NCBI RefSeq assembly: GCF_003522965.1
Contig: NZ_CP031513.1
Location: 1,778,085 to 1,842,084 of the forward strand
Source of the DNA: Bombilactobacillus bombi
GTDB lineage: Bacteria; Bacillota; Bacilli; Lactobacillales; Lactobacillaceae
Length of the DNA: 64,000 nucleotides
Reading direction: 5' to 3'
Part shown: positions 53,493 to 63,156 of the stretch, piece after piece
Position numbering within the stretch: position 1 is the stretch's first letter
Layout: every line of letters begins with the position of its first letter
The notes under the pieces: generated by a model
The model's input: only the letters and a program-made list of their open reading frames with translations
Database searches by the model: none
What the model was told of the DNA's origin: nothing
Position numbers and translations under genes: made by a program

Positions 53493-55439
53493 ATGAAAAA
53501 TTGGACGCTGGTGTTTTATGGATTAATGGTGACTTGGGGTTGCTTGTTCGGCTCAACCAGTTGCATTCAGGCAGGTTCTAATAGCACTTCATTAAAATCT
53601 CAACTTGTACAAGATAATTCCTGGTGGGAGATTGATAAAAATCACGTTTTAATGATTCATTCTTGCCAAATAAATTTAGATGCTCAAAAAGAAAAAGATT
53701 GGCCATGGCACAACCAAGCTGCTCAAATTACTAAGATTATTATCGAACCTGAGGTTACAGCTCAAAAATCACTCCATGAAATGTTCGCCTATATGCCCAA
53801 ATTAGAAAAAATCGAAGGTTTAGAAAACTTAGATACAGCTGAGGTAACAGATTTAGGTGGATTATTTAAAGATGATACCCGCTTGCAGACTATTGATATC
53901 AACAGCTTCGATACTAAAAAAGTCATCGACATGACGTTTATGTTTGATAATTGTCGAGCAATTACTCGTTTAAATTTAGCTAATTTGACTATTCCTGAGA
54001 CATCCGATACAGGGGGGATGTTTCGCAATATGACTAACTTATGGCAACTAACTTTAGGAGCCCAAATAGTTTTTACGAAAGATCCATTATTACCGCCTGC
54101 TCCCGGTGATGATCGCCGCCTTCCAATTGGTGACAATTATAATCATACTTCCAGATGGCAAGAAGTCGGTACCGGACAACCGGAAAATCCCCAAGGCAAG
54201 TGGCGCACAGCAGCTAATATTTACAAATTATATGATCCAAGCGTTCAGCGTGACTCAAGAACTTTTGTATGGGATCAGGCTTGGTGGAATTTCAATTCCC
54301 AAACCCATACCCTAACTTTATATCAAAAAGAATTAGAAAGTACTGCCACAGATAATAATTATTGGCCATGGCAATCACAGCATCATCAAGCCATTCAAAC
54401 AGTTGTAATTAAACCCAAAGTCAAAATCAAAGGTTCTTTACGAGCTTTGTTTTTTGGATTAACTGAAGTAAAACGCTATTTTGGCTTAGAAAATTTAGAT
54501 ACTTCACAAGCCACAGATATGAGCGACATGTTCTATGATAATGCTAGTTTGACGCAATTAGATGTGTCCACATTTCAAACTGCCAATGTAGAAAATTTTT
54601 CAGAGATGTTTTCGCTCTGTTCGCAATTACAAACACTCAACGTCAGCAATTTTAATACTAGTAAGGCAACTAATATGCTGAAAATGTTTGATATTATGCC
54701 ACAATTGCAAACCCTAGATTTAAGTACTTGGGATATGCGACAAGTACAAAATACCGATAAGATGCTGATGAATACGAATAGTCTTTGGCAATTAACCTTA
54801 GGTGCCCAAACGCGTTTTCCTAATAATCCTGGGATAGGTGCGGTACCCATTCAACAAGTTATTCCGAGCCATCCTAACTTTAAAAGTGAAGGACCATTGT
54901 GGCAAGCAGTGGCTCAAGGGCTACCCTTGCAGCCTTTAGGACCACATTTAACAAATGATGAAATTTGGTCTCAATATCAAAATAGCAACGCTTTTGCGCA
55001 AACTTATGTTTGGGCAAGTAAGCCTTTAGGTTATTTAACTTTAGCAGCAGTACCGCCGCAATTAGATTTTGGACGTCAAATTATTCCTACTAGCGAGCAC
55101 TCTTATTACACGGCGACTAACCAGTGTTTTGAAGTCTGGGATACTCGTGTAGAACGCGAAAAAGAGCCTAGTTGGCAGTTACTAGCTTTTGCTTCACCTT
55201 TAGTACAAACTGATAATTCTCAGCATCAAATATTAGACACATTTAGATATCAAGGTCAAATTTTTAATCAACAGCAGCCAGTGATTTTGCATCAACAACA
55301 AAGCCAAGCTGCACAAAGCAAATATACATGGTCTTATCCACCCCAAGCGGGTATTGTTTTGAATATTCATCCCCAAACTATTCCCCAATCTGGTAGCTAT
55401 CAGGCAACTATTACTTATGAACTCCAAAATTCTCTTTGA
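53493..55439 (+). CDS. BspA-type leucine-rich surface protein with WxL domain
   Basis: 648 aa. Signal peptide (cleavage near residue 28). Two halves repeat the same plan: W-W-x-I/F-D/N...L-x-I/L then a WPWxxQ element (about 65 and 287) and BspA/DUF285 repeats of the form L-x-x-L-D-x-S-x-F-x-T-x-x-V/A-x-x-M-x-x-M-F, each ended by NLWQLTLGAQ or SLWQLTLGAQ. The C-terminal 120 residues are a WxL domain: LDFGRQI, first motif SWQLLAFA intact, second reading YQATITYELQ with Tyr for Trp. Such proteins sit non-covalently on peptidoglycan and mediate adhesion. Confidence 0.9.
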   Translation: MKNWTLVFYGLMVTWGCLFGSTSCIQAGSNSTSLKSQLVQDNSWWEIDKNHVLMIHSCQINLDAQKEKDWPWHNQAAQITKIIIEPEVTAQKSLHEMFAYMPKLEKIEGLENLDTAEVTDLGGLFKDDTRLQTIDINSFDTKKVIDMTFMFDNCRAITRLNLANLTIPETSDTGGMFRNMTNLWQLTLGAQIVFTKDPLLPPAPGDDRRLPIGDNYNHTSRWQEVGTGQPENPQGKWRTAANIYKLYDPSVQRDSRTFVWDQAWWNFNSQTHTLTLYQKELESTATDNNYWPWQSQHHQAIQTVVIKPKVKIKGSLRALFFGLTEVKRYFGLENLDTSQATDMSDMFYDNASLTQLDVSTFQTANVENFSEMFSLCSQLQTLNVSNFNTSKATNMLKMFDIMPQLQTLDLSTWDMRQVQNTDKMLMNTNSLWQLTLGAQTRFPNNPGIGAVPIQQVIPSHPNFKSEGPLWQAVAQGLPLQPLGPHLTNDEIWSQYQNSNAFAQTYVWASKPLGYLTLAAVPPQLDFGRQIIPTSEHSYYTATNQCFEVWDTRVEREKEPSWQLLAFASPLVQTDNSQHQILDTFRYQGQIFNQQQPVILHQQQSQAAQSKYTWSYPPQAGIVLNIHPQTIPQSGSYQATITYELQNSL

Positions 55440-55634
55440 ACTATGCACAAAAAGCATATTGAACCATTAATTATAAGTATTAGACAATAGGCAAAGGCAC
55501 TCCTAAACTATTTGGTAATAAATAGCAAATAAGCGCTAGACTCGTAAATTGAACAATCTGTTTGACTTATAGTTGGCTATAAGTGATAGATTAGGGACAA
55601 CTTTTTAATTGCTTATACGAAAGGAGCAGCGATA

Positions 55635-56474
55635 ATGATTTATCAAGAAAAGTTTTATACAGGTGAACGCTCTTTATTTGCCACTAATCAGGCAGCTATT
55701 AAACATGTTACTTTTGGAATGGGTGAATCTCCATTAAAGGAAAGCCAACATTTGCAAATCACGGATACAATTTTTAAATGGAAATATCCGCTTTGGTATT
55801 GTCAAGATGTTCAATTAGATCATTCTATTTTAGAAACAATGGCTCGCTCTGGTATTTGGTATACGAATGATATTAAAGTTACTAATAGTACCTTGCAGGC
55901 ACCCAAGCTTTTTCGGCGTTGCCGCAATGTTCAATTGGAAAATGATTATTTTGCAGATGCTAGTGAAACTTTCTGGAATTGTGATCAAATTGATCTGAAA
56001 AATGTTCAAGCTAATGGTGATTATTTTGGTATGAATAGCCGTAATATTAAACTAGATCATTTACAATTGACTGGCAATTACGCCTTTGATGGCGCTCAAA
56101 ATATTGAAGCACAGCACTGTGTCTTTGTGTCTAAAGATGCTTTTTGGAATTGTAAAAATGTTACACTTACTGATTGTACAATTAATGGGGAATATCTGGG
56201 TTGGAATACAGAAAATCTCACTTTAATTAATTGTGTAATTGAGAGTAACCAAGGATTATGTTATATCAAACACTTAACCATGAAAAATTGCCAATTATTG
56301 CAAACGGATTTGGCTTTTGAGTATTGTTCAGATATTCAAGCCGAAATTAACTCTGACATTATTAGTGTTAAAAATCCAATTAGCGGTGTAATTCAGGCTC
56401 ATCATATTGGTGAGATTATTCAAGACGATCCGAAGTTAGATCCAACTCAAACTAAAATTATTCAAAATGAATAG
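55635..56474 (+). CDS. DUF3737 family protein
   Basis: 279 aa after AAGGAGC. Built from tandem short beta-helix rungs (e.g. FKWKYPLWYCQDV, IWYTNDIKV, TFWNCDQIDL, AFWNCKNVTL, LGWNTENLTL), characteristic of DUF3737 and related to pentapeptide-like right-handed helices. Role unknown; often found next to PLP lyase genes, as here (eight bases before the MalY/PatB-like gene). Confidence 0.9.
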   Translation: MIYQEKFYTGERSLFATNQAAIKHVTFGMGESPLKESQHLQITDTIFKWKYPLWYCQDVQLDHSILETMARSGIWYTNDIKVTNSTLQAPKLFRRCRNVQLENDYFADASETFWNCDQIDLKNVQANGDYFGMNSRNIKLDHLQLTGNYAFDGAQNIEAQHCVFVSKDAFWNCKNVTLTDCTINGEYLGWNTENLTLINCVIESNQGLCYIKHLTMKNCQLLQTDLAFEYCSDIQAEINSDIISVKNPISGVIQAHHIGEIIQDDPKLDPTQTKIIQNE

Positions 56475-56482
56475 GAGTTAGT

Positions 56483-57643
56483 ATGTACGATTTTCAAACA
56501 GTAAATAATCGGCGCAATTCCAATTCTGTTAAATGGGATGTTCAAAAACAAGAATTACCTATGAATTTAGCGGATATGGATTTTCAAACCGCCCCCGAAA
56601 TCATTACTGCCCTACAAGAAAAAGTAGCTACTGGCATTTTTGGTTATGAAAATGTTCCGCTGGAATATTATCAAGCAGTTAAACTTTGGTATCAACAAGT
56701 ACATCAGTGTACGTTGCAAACTGAGTGGATGTTGTTTGCTACTGGAGTGGTCCCGGCAATTTCTTCCATAGTCCGAAGGATGAGCCATGCTGGGGATAAT
56801 ATTGTAGTTCAGCCACCCGTTTATAATATCTTTTATCATTCTATTGAAAATAATGGTCGGCATACATTAACAAATGATTTGCTTTATCAAGATGGCAGTT
56901 ATCAGATTAATTGGGAACAATTAGAACAACAATTAGCTCAGCCATTAACAACGATGATGTTATTGTGTAATCCACAAAATCCTAGTGGACAAATTTGGAC
57001 AAAATCACAACTCAGCAAACTGAGTCGTCTATGCAAACAATATCAAGTAGTGCTGGTGAGTGATGAAATTCATGGTGATTTAACGATAGGTGATCATGAT
57101 TATACCCCCATTTGCTCACTACCAAGGGATTTATTGCAACAGACAATAGCGCTGGTTTCACCAAGTAAAACCTTCAATTTGGCGGCTTTGCATGCAGCTA
57201 CAGTTATTGTCCCTAATCAATTTTTACGTGCACAAATCAATCGAGGATTAAATAATGACGAATTAGCAGAACCTAATCTTGTGGCAATCCCTGGTTCCAT
57301 TGCTGCATATTCAAAGGGACAAAAATGGTTAAGTGCTTTAAAGCAGCAACTACAGCAAAATTACCAATTAGTGGATTGGTATCTACAACAAAATTTACCT
57401 ACAATTAAACTAATTAGTGGTGGGGCTACTTATCTATTGTGGCTTGATTGTTCAGCTTTAAAAATTCCAGCTGATCAATTAGCAACCCAATTACAAGAAT
57501 TAGAAGGTTTATTATTATCTCCGGGAAATATTTATCGCGGAAATGGTGATCATTTTTTGCGCATGAATATAGCTTGCCCGCCTGAAATTTTACAGACAGG
57601 TTTGCAAAAGTTAGTTCAAGGCATCAAATTGATTCAAAAGTGA
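56483..57643 (+). CDS. MalY/PatB-family PLP-dependent C-S lyase/aminotransferase
   Basis: 386 aa. PatB-type features: LPMNLADMDFQTAPEI at the N-terminus, NPQNPSGQIW, VSDEIHGDLT and the PLP-Lys in SPSKTFNLAAL (about residue 231), RMNIACP with the carboxylate-binding Arg. Cystathionine beta-lyase activity giving homocysteine, pyruvate and ammonia is usual. In operon with DUF3737 and the DUF915 hydrolase (ten bases to the next start). Confidence 0.92.
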   Translation: MYDFQTVNNRRNSNSVKWDVQKQELPMNLADMDFQTAPEIITALQEKVATGIFGYENVPLEYYQAVKLWYQQVHQCTLQTEWMLFATGVVPAISSIVRRMSHAGDNIVVQPPVYNIFYHSIENNGRHTLTNDLLYQDGSYQINWEQLEQQLAQPLTTMMLLCNPQNPSGQIWTKSQLSKLSRLCKQYQVVLVSDEIHGDLTIGDHDYTPICSLPRDLLQQTIALVSPSKTFNLAALHAATVIVPNQFLRAQINRGLNNDELAEPNLVAIPGSIAAYSKGQKWLSALKQQLQQNYQLVDWYLQQNLPTIKLISGGATYLLWLDCSALKIPADQLATQLQELEGLLLSPGNIYRGNGDHFLRMNIACPPEILQTGLQKLVQGIKLIQK

Positions 57644-57653
57644 GGAAACAACA

Positions 57654-58496
57654 TTGAATAAAAAATTAGGTTTTTCCATCATTATATTAATATTATTAGC
57701 TGGTGGTGGCTTGTGGGGCTATCATTACGTTAATGCTAGTCAAAAAGTTGCTCCTGTGAAGGCAACTCCAACTTTATTTCTACATGGTTGGGGAAGCAGC
57801 GTTAATGCAGAGCACCAGATGACCAATGCAGCCAAAAAGGCTGGAGTTACTAATAGTGTGACACAGGCAATTGTGAGTCCTCAAGGCAAGGTTAAACTGG
57901 TAGGTCAAATCCCAGCCCATGCTAAAAATCCAATTGTAGAAGTTGGTTTTGCAGATAATAAAAATGTTAACTATCATCAAGATGGACGCTGGTTAAAACA
58001 AGTAGTTAAAAAGTTGCAACAGGTTTATCATATTAAAAGTATCAATCTTGTAGGACATTCTATGGGAAATATGGCAATTGCCTATTATTTATTAGACAAC
58101 GCCCATGATCAAACCTTGCCTAAGTTACGCAAGCAAGTTGATATTGCGGGCCATTTTGATGGTATTATTGGGAGCAATGATCGTCCTCATCAGACTCAAT
58201 TAGCAAGTAACGGCAAACCTAATCGAATGGATGATAATTATCGAACTTTATTAGGTTTACGTCACAAATACCCCAACAAACAAGTAGCTGTGTTGAATAT
58301 CATCGGTGATAAGAATGATGGTACCAATTCTGATGGTGATGTTACTAATGCTTCCGCGCAATCTTTACGCTATTTAGTTAGTGAGCGAGCTTTGTCATAT
58401 CAAGAACAAAAAATTGTCGGTCATAACGGACAACATAGTCGACTCCATGAAAATCAACAAGTAGATCGAATTTTAATCAAATTCTTATGGAAATAA
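57654..58496 (+). CDS. DUF915-type alpha/beta hydrolase, membrane-anchored or secreted
   Basis: 280 aa, TTG start whose SD (GAGGAAAC) overlaps the upstream stop. N-terminal membrane segment (about 5-24), then an alpha/beta-hydrolase: oxyanion FLHGWGSS, nucleophile Ser in LVGHSMGN (about residue 137), Asp region IIGDKNDGTNSDGDV, His in VGHNGQHSRLHEN (about 263). Cell-surface esterase/lipase-like; substrate unknown. Confidence 0.9.
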   Translation: MNKKLGFSIIILILLAGGGLWGYHYVNASQKVAPVKATPTLFLHGWGSSVNAEHQMTNAAKKAGVTNSVTQAIVSPQGKVKLVGQIPAHAKNPIVEVGFADNKNVNYHQDGRWLKQVVKKLQQVYHIKSINLVGHSMGNMAIAYYLLDNAHDQTLPKLRKQVDIAGHFDGIIGSNDRPHQTQLASNGKPNRMDDNYRTLLGLRHKYPNKQVAVLNIIGDKNDGTNSDGDVTNASAQSLRYLVSERALSYQEQKIVGHNGQHSRLHENQQVDRILIKFLWK

Positions 58497-58514
58497 AATT
58501 ATCATTATGTACAC

Positions 58515-58543
58515 AAAAGGCTGGAATATATTCCAGCCTTTTT
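58515..58543. terminator. Convergent terminator
   Basis: Perfect stem AAAAGGCTGGAATA / TATTCCAGCCTTTT with T-run. Confidence 0.9.
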
Positions 58544-58552
58544 GATTATTAT

Positions 58553-59392
58553 TTAAAATCCAGCATCAGCTGGGGTAATAGTTGAACGACCATCAGCTGC
58601 TGCCTTTTGAATAGCTCTAGTGATATCACTATCACTGGCAGCTGCATCTTGAGCACCTTGTTCTTGCAACTGCTTACGTGCTTTTTGGATATCATCAGAA
58701 GTGATTTTTTTACCATTGGCAGTAGGATTTTTGATTTGATCTGTTTCCCCATGTGCTTGACTATCACTTGCTGATTGATTAGCTGCCGAATTATTTTCAG
58801 AAGTAGCTGGTGTTGTATCGGCTTTTAGGTTTTTGGAACTAGTCAAAAGAATTTCATTGGCCTGTTTAAGCAAGTCACCATAATATTTTTTGTGAAATTC
58901 AGTTTTGCTTAGTAAATCAATAATTCGACTTTGAGCTTGCTTATAATTGCGTTCATCGTTTGCATTAGTCGCAATTTCGACTTGATTGCGATATTCTTTG
59001 CGATTTTTTTGAACAACTTTCAAAGTTTTCAACAGCTTAGCAGCATAATTTTTCATTTTGGCGGAGCCATTATCGTTATCTTGCACATCTTCTAAGTTGT
59101 TCTTGGCTTCAGCAAAGGAGTAACGATTAATAGCGTTTTGAGCATTATGCAGACTGTGCGCTTGTTGAGCATAGATTTTAGCTTTGGCATCAGCTTTTTT
59201 AGTAGTTAATGCAGCTTGATAATAGGCATCAGCTGCGGCAAAATTGCTATTTTTGACAGCATTATTACCCTTATCCATAATACTAGAATAAATTTGTTGG
59301 TCATGATTGGAACTAGATTGCGAATTTTGACAGCCAGCTAAAATGAACATACTGGCAGCCAATGCAATGAGAGTGGTAAGTTGCTTTTTCAT
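58553..59392 (-). CDS. Hypothetical lipoprotein
   Basis: 279 aa. Signal peptide with lipobox LAGC (Cys about 21), Ser/Asn/Gln-rich linker, then a long alpha-helical region (about 35-185) with regular Ala/Lys/Asn pattern (NAVKNSNFAAADAYYQAALTTK, AINRYSFAEAKNNLEDVQDN) that may form TPR-like helical pairs, a Ser/Asn-rich spacer and a final acidic/Gln helix. Gene unrecognised; an extracytoplasmic lipoprotein, probably wall- or secretion-related. Confidence 0.78.
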   Translation of the reverse strand: MKKQLTTLIALAASMFILAGCQNSQSSSNHDQQIYSSIMDKGNNAVKNSNFAAADAYYQAALTTKKADAKAKIYAQQAHSLHNAQNAINRYSFAEAKNNLEDVQDNDNGSAKMKNYAAKLLKTLKVVQKNRKEYRNQVEIATNANDERNYKQAQSRIIDLLSKTEFHKKYYGDLLKQANEILLTSSKNLKADTTPATSENNSAANQSASDSQAHGETDQIKNPTANGKKITSDDIQKARKQLQEQGAQDAAASDSDITRAIQKAAADGRSTITPADAGF

Positions 59393-59702
59393 TCGTAAAA
59401 CCTCCTGAATATTTTTACCATTTTCATTATAGCATGGTCAAGAGGCCTTCGTATGAGCTGCAATCTAATTGTAATCTCTTCGACATACAAAAAAGCTCCC
59501 CTAAAGTATAGGCGAGTTCTTTGGTTGGTACTCAATAAATTATGAGTATATACAAGATTATATAACATTTTTTTAAAAATAGTCACTAATTAATAAAATT
59601 ACTATAAAATAAGATTACTTGTGCCTGCAGCTTTAAAATCTATTATAATAGAACTTAAAGTAGTTGAGCAGGTGTTACATAATATAATCATGGAGGATAA
59701 GT
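59393..59702. other. Intergenic region (310 bp)
   Basis: Promoter regions of two divergent genes. On the plus side a -10-like TATAAT at 59644-59649 precedes the MucBP-like gene. An imperfect hairpin (AGCTCCCCTA / TATAGGCGAG) at about 59492-59514 is the only structure noticed. Confidence 0.45.
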
Positions 59703-60464
59703 ATGGAAAAGGCTCAAGCAATTATACATTATATGGATATGCAGATGAATTTGCTGCGCCCAGAAAAAACTCTTACCGGGCAGGATGGTGAGTTGATTGA
59801 ATATGAAATTCCAGAACTTCCAGGGTATCGTTTTACTACAGAATTAGTTATTGGGATAGAAGACGATGAAATGCCCACTTTTGTTCAACCGCAAACTGAA
59901 ATCAAATATCAAGCTAATCATCCAATAACTATTGAGTTGCGCTATCAAAAACTCCCTACAGCACAACCTAAACGGGCGGATGCCAAACAGTGGGTCGCAC
60001 AGGCCGATCATAAGTTTTTAGTGAAATCACAACAAGAAACCATCCCAGTCTTTGATGATGATTGTAAAATAATGGAACAAAACGTTTTACAACCTAATAC
60101 CTTTGGTACCTATACGCAACAAAAAGAAGTAGGTGACGAAACTTATTACCAAATAGCCCCGCATCAATGGGTACGGTCCAGCGACGTAGTAATTGTGGAA
60201 AATCGCCCTAAAAATAAGCAACCCGAATTATGGCAAATGGCGCCAATTGACTTTACCGCAGTGGTTAAAATCCCAGATAACATGCAAGTTGTCCTATGGC
60301 AAATTAACCCGCAAACTCTCGCCCAAAATAAATTAGATGCGCATGTTGTAGATAATGGTACAGAATTAAAAATTGACTCTAAGATTATGATTGCTGGTGA
60401 ACTCTTCTATCATATTGTTAATGGCAACTGGATTAGATCAAAATACGTTACACGCAAGTCATAA
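59703..60464 (+). CDS. MucBP-like protein without signal peptide
   Basis: 253 aa after ATGGAGGA. The first 85 residues (QAIIHYMDMQMNLLRP, TLTGQDGELIEYEIPELPGYRF, HPITIELRYQKL) look like a MucBP-type mucin-binding repeat. Residues about 100-160 and 185-253 look like SH3/SLAP-like modules (YYQIAPHQWVRSSDVV and FYHIVNGNWIRSKYVT). There is no signal peptide or anchor, which is odd for wall-associated modules, and no better upstream start is seen. Function unknown. Confidence 0.72.
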   Translation: MEKAQAIIHYMDMQMNLLRPEKTLTGQDGELIEYEIPELPGYRFTTELVIGIEDDEMPTFVQPQTEIKYQANHPITIELRYQKLPTAQPKRADAKQWVAQADHKFLVKSQQETIPVFDDDCKIMEQNVLQPNTFGTYTQQKEVGDETYYQIAPHQWVRSSDVVIVENRPKNKQPELWQMAPIDFTAVVKIPDNMQVVLWQINPQTLAQNKLDAHVVDNGTELKIDSKIMIAGELFYHIVNGNWIRSKYVTRKS

Positions 60465-60480
60465 TTACTAAACTTACAAA

Positions 60481-60513
60481 AAAAGCTCATTGCTATTTAG
60501 CAATGGGCTTTTT
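60481..60513 (+). terminator. Terminator after MucBP-like gene
   Basis: Stem AAGCTCATTGCT / AGCAATGGGCTT and five T. Confidence 0.85.
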
Positions 60514-60710
60514 CTGAAATATCCACTTCACGATCACTTTAATAAATTATGAGCAGGTAAAACTGAATACCAATATCTATTATAAACCGATTATCAAAAA
60601 AATAAACCTTATTGTTCTTATTAGTTCCGTTTTTTATTTTTCATACGTTACTAAGGGTGTAGGTAATGATTACTGGCCAGCATTTAACCTACTAATATTA
60701 AGGAGGAACT

Positions 60711-60935
60711 ATGAACATGCAAACAAAACAAAATTGGCTTAGCACCACCGTTAACTATCACTTCGTTCAACCAGGGACTGGCACTACTCACCAACAGCGT
60801 TTGGCAAATGTGATTGCTAATCCAAGTGATGAACAAGTATTGGCTGTCGGCAATGCCTTGGCCAACTTGGGTGAAGCTACCAACTTAGAAAGTGCAGAAC
60901 TTACTGTTCGCTCAACAATTTTAGCGAATGATTAA
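60711..60935 (+). CDS. DUF1659 family protein
   Basis: 74 aa (or 72 from ATG 60717; both starts fit AGGAGG). LANVIANPSDEQVLAVGNALANLGEATNLESAELTVRS matches the DUF1659 pattern. Paired with the DUF2922 gene 21 bases downstream, a common arrangement in lactobacilli. Function unknown. Confidence 0.85.
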   Translation: MNMQTKQNWLSTTVNYHFVQPGTGTTHQQRLANVIANPSDEQVLAVGNALANLGEATNLESAELTVRSTILAND

Positions 60936-60956
60936 TTCTTAGGAGGAATAATATTT

Positions 60957-61169
60957 ATGCGTGTATTACAATTAGGATTTAAAACCGAATCAGGCAAAAA
61001 ACGCTCTTTATCATTAAAATATGTCGATCAAAACTTAGATGCTGCTAATGTCCGCAAACAAATGCAAGCTATGGCAGCTGCTAAATTATTCATGCAAGAT
61101 GGTGAAGAAGTATACTTTGAACCATTATCAGCTAAATACGTTGAAACTAATGAAGTTCCTTTGTTTTAA
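60957..61169 (+). CDS. DUF2922 family protein
   Basis: 70 aa after AGGAGGA. LGFKTESGKKRSLSLKYVDQNLDAANVRKQMQAM is the DUF2922 core. Co-transcribed with DUF1659 and closed by a terminator; both proteins are small, soluble and of unknown role. Confidence 0.9.
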   Translation: MRVLQLGFKTESGKKRSLSLKYVDQNLDAANVRKQMQAMAAAKLFMQDGEEVYFEPLSAKYVETNEVPLF

Positions 61170-61179
61170 CGCTTATCAA

Positions 61180-61209
61180 AAGTGGCCTGTTTTTACAGGT
61201 CATTTTTTT
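61180..61209 (+). terminator. Terminator of the DUF1659-DUF2922 operon
   Basis: Stem AGTGGCCTGT / ACAGGTCATT and seven T. Confidence 0.85.
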
Positions 61210-61312
61210 GTTACCTTAAAGAAATCGATTACATATAATTTTGCCTTTTGTTGCGAGACGTGTATAATAGTCAAATTATAAGTAAAACTATTTAAAGAAG
61301 GGGGGCTTATTA

Positions 61313-62020
61313 TTGGATTTACATTTATCCATTTTTGAAATTGTTTTACGATTAGTACTATCAGTTTTTTGTGCTGGGATAATTGGTTATAATCGCCAAC
61401 AAAAGAATCATTCTGCTGGTGTTAGGACGCATATCTTGGTTTGTGTGGGTGCTTGTATTATTGCTATGATCCAAAAAGAGATTGGATTTAATGCGCTTTA
61501 TATGGCCAGCAGATATCCACATTATGCTGGAGTCATTCGTGCCGATGAAGCCCGCTTAATTGCCCAAGTAGTTAGTGGCGTTGGTTTTTTAGGTGCTGGG
61601 ACAATTTTGGTACATCATCATGTGGTCCGCGGCTTAACAACTGCAGCTAGCTTATGGACTGTCGCTGGATTGGGCTTGGCCGTGGGGATGGGTAATTATG
61701 ATATCGCGATTGCCGGAACAGTGGTTATCTTTTTGGTTTTAGGAGCTTTGAAGCGAATCTTGCACATTACTCCTGTCAAAAAAATTATGATTCAATATCG
61801 TCATAAAACAGAAACCAAAATCTTTATTCAGGATTATTTTGATGAGCATGACATTGTAGTGCGTGATGTTAACTTTAATGTTGATCAAGCTGATTCTAAT
61901 AATCATATTTATACTAATGTTTATGATATTGAAATTCCCAGCAAAATTAATTTTGCTGATATCATTGAAGATATCTCCATGAATGAAAACGTGATGGCGA
62001 TTAAAATGGTTAGTATTTAA
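61313..62020 (+). CDS. MgtC/SapB family membrane protein
   Basis: 235 aa, TTG start after AAGGGGGG. Family core: LRLVLSVFCAGIIGYNRQQKNHSAGVRTHILVCVGA, then GVGFLGAGTILVHHHVVRGLTTAASLWTVAGLGLAVGMG; four to five membrane segments and a C-terminal ACT-like cytosolic domain (about 160-235). Linked with magnesium homeostasis, acid resistance or virulence in other bacteria. A TATAAT is at 61262-61267. Followed after 12 bases by the aminopeptidase gene. Confidence 0.92.
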   Translation: MDLHLSIFEIVLRLVLSVFCAGIIGYNRQQKNHSAGVRTHILVCVGACIIAMIQKEIGFNALYMASRYPHYAGVIRADEARLIAQVVSGVGFLGAGTILVHHHVVRGLTTAASLWTVAGLGLAVGMGNYDIAIAGTVVIFLVLGALKRILHITPVKKIMIQYRHKTETKIFIQDYFDEHDIVVRDVNFNVDQADSNNHIYTNVYDIEIPSKINFADIIEDISMNENVMAIKMVSI

Positions 62021-62032
62021 GAGGAGGTCAGT

Positions 62033-63085
62033 ATGGATAATATTGAAAAAGTTCGCCAAGAAATTACAGCTCAGTCAGCCGATGCTTTATTGATTAGTCG
62101 ACCTGCCAATTTGAATTACTTATTAGACTTTCCAGATTTTGAAGGACTGATGGTAATCACGGCTGACAATCAATATCTGTATACAGATGGACGCTTTTTT
62201 GCGCAGATTCATGCATTAGCGCCACAATTTCAAATAGTTGATCGGGCGCAAATAACTTTGGATCAATTCTTATCACAACAAAAGCTGGAACATTTAATTA
62301 TTGAACCAGATTATCTCAATGTCAGTACCTTCCGCCAAATTAACCAACCTAGTCGCCAAATTGTTGATTCTAGCAATCTAGTGGAAAAAATTCGGATGGT
62401 CAAAACCCCGGCTGAAATTCAAAAAGTTCAAGCTGCTGCTCAGATTGCAGATCAAGTTTTTGCACAAATTCTGAATTTCATTAAGCCAGGAGTAAGTGAA
62501 TTAGCTGTTGCGAATGAAATGGAATATCTAGGCAAAAAGTTAGGCGCTAGTGCGACTTCATTTGCCACAATAGTAGCTTCGGGACCTCGGTCAGCGATGC
62601 CGCATGGCAGTGCCACAGATAAAATTATTAATAACCATGAATTAGTGGTTTTAGACTTTGGCTTTGTCTATCAAGGCTATGATTCTGATATTACTCGGAC
62701 TGTGGCTGTAGGGAGTGTTAGTGAGCAATTACAAGAAATTTATCAAATTGTCTTACAAGCCCAACAAGCTACTATTAATCAAATTCAATTAGGTCAACCG
62801 CTAAAAGCCATTGATGCGTTTGCCCATGACTATATTGCTCAAGCTGATTATGGTCCAGAATATATGCACGGTACAGGTCACAGTGTTGGTCGAGAATGTC
62901 ATGAATATCCGACTTTAAATGCTGCCAGCATTGAAAACTTACCCGCTAATATGACATTTACCATTGAACCGGGAATATATTTGCCTAATCAAGGTGGAGT
63001 ACGAATTGAAGACGATCTTTACTTGGATGAACAGGGGCAGATACATTTATTAACCAATAGCAGCAAAGATTGGCTGCAGCTTTAA
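62033..63085 (+). CDS. M24-family Xaa-Pro aminopeptidase/dipeptidase
   Basis: 350 aa after GAGGAGG. N-terminal creatinase-like domain (1-120), then the pita-bread catalytic domain with two-metal ligands Asp in LDFGFVYQGYDSDITRT (two), His in HGTGHSVGRECHE, Glu in TIEPGIY and Glu in VRIEDD. Cleaves X-Pro bonds of peptides from proteolysis. Whether it is PepP (aminopeptidase) or PepQ (dipeptidase) is not certain; length fits either. Confidence 0.92.
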   Translation: MDNIEKVRQEITAQSADALLISRPANLNYLLDFPDFEGLMVITADNQYLYTDGRFFAQIHALAPQFQIVDRAQITLDQFLSQQKLEHLIIEPDYLNVSTFRQINQPSRQIVDSSNLVEKIRMVKTPAEIQKVQAAAQIADQVFAQILNFIKPGVSELAVANEMEYLGKKLGASATSFATIVASGPRSAMPHGSATDKIINNHELVVLDFGFVYQGYDSDITRTVAVGSVSEQLQEIYQIVLQAQQATINQIQLGQPLKAIDAFAHDYIAQADYGPEYMHGTGHSVGRECHEYPTLNAASIENLPANMTFTIEPGIYLPNQGGVRIEDDLYLDEQGQIHLLTNSSKDWLQL

Positions 63086-63087
63086 TT

Positions 63088-63130
63088 AATCGAAGGTTAG
63101 GACATTAATTTGTCCAAGCCTTCGATTTTT
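63088..63130 (+). terminator. Terminator after aminopeptidase
   Basis: Stem AATCGAAGG...GGACA / TGTCC...CCTTCGATT and T-run. Confidence 0.88.
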
Positions 63131-63156
63131 GTTATTCAGCAGCGAGTAAATAAAAC

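Noticed and set aside
59389..59586. 65-aa minus-strand frame before the lipoprotein gene
   Set aside because: No SD, no family resemblance, and it covers the promoter region of the lipoprotein gene.
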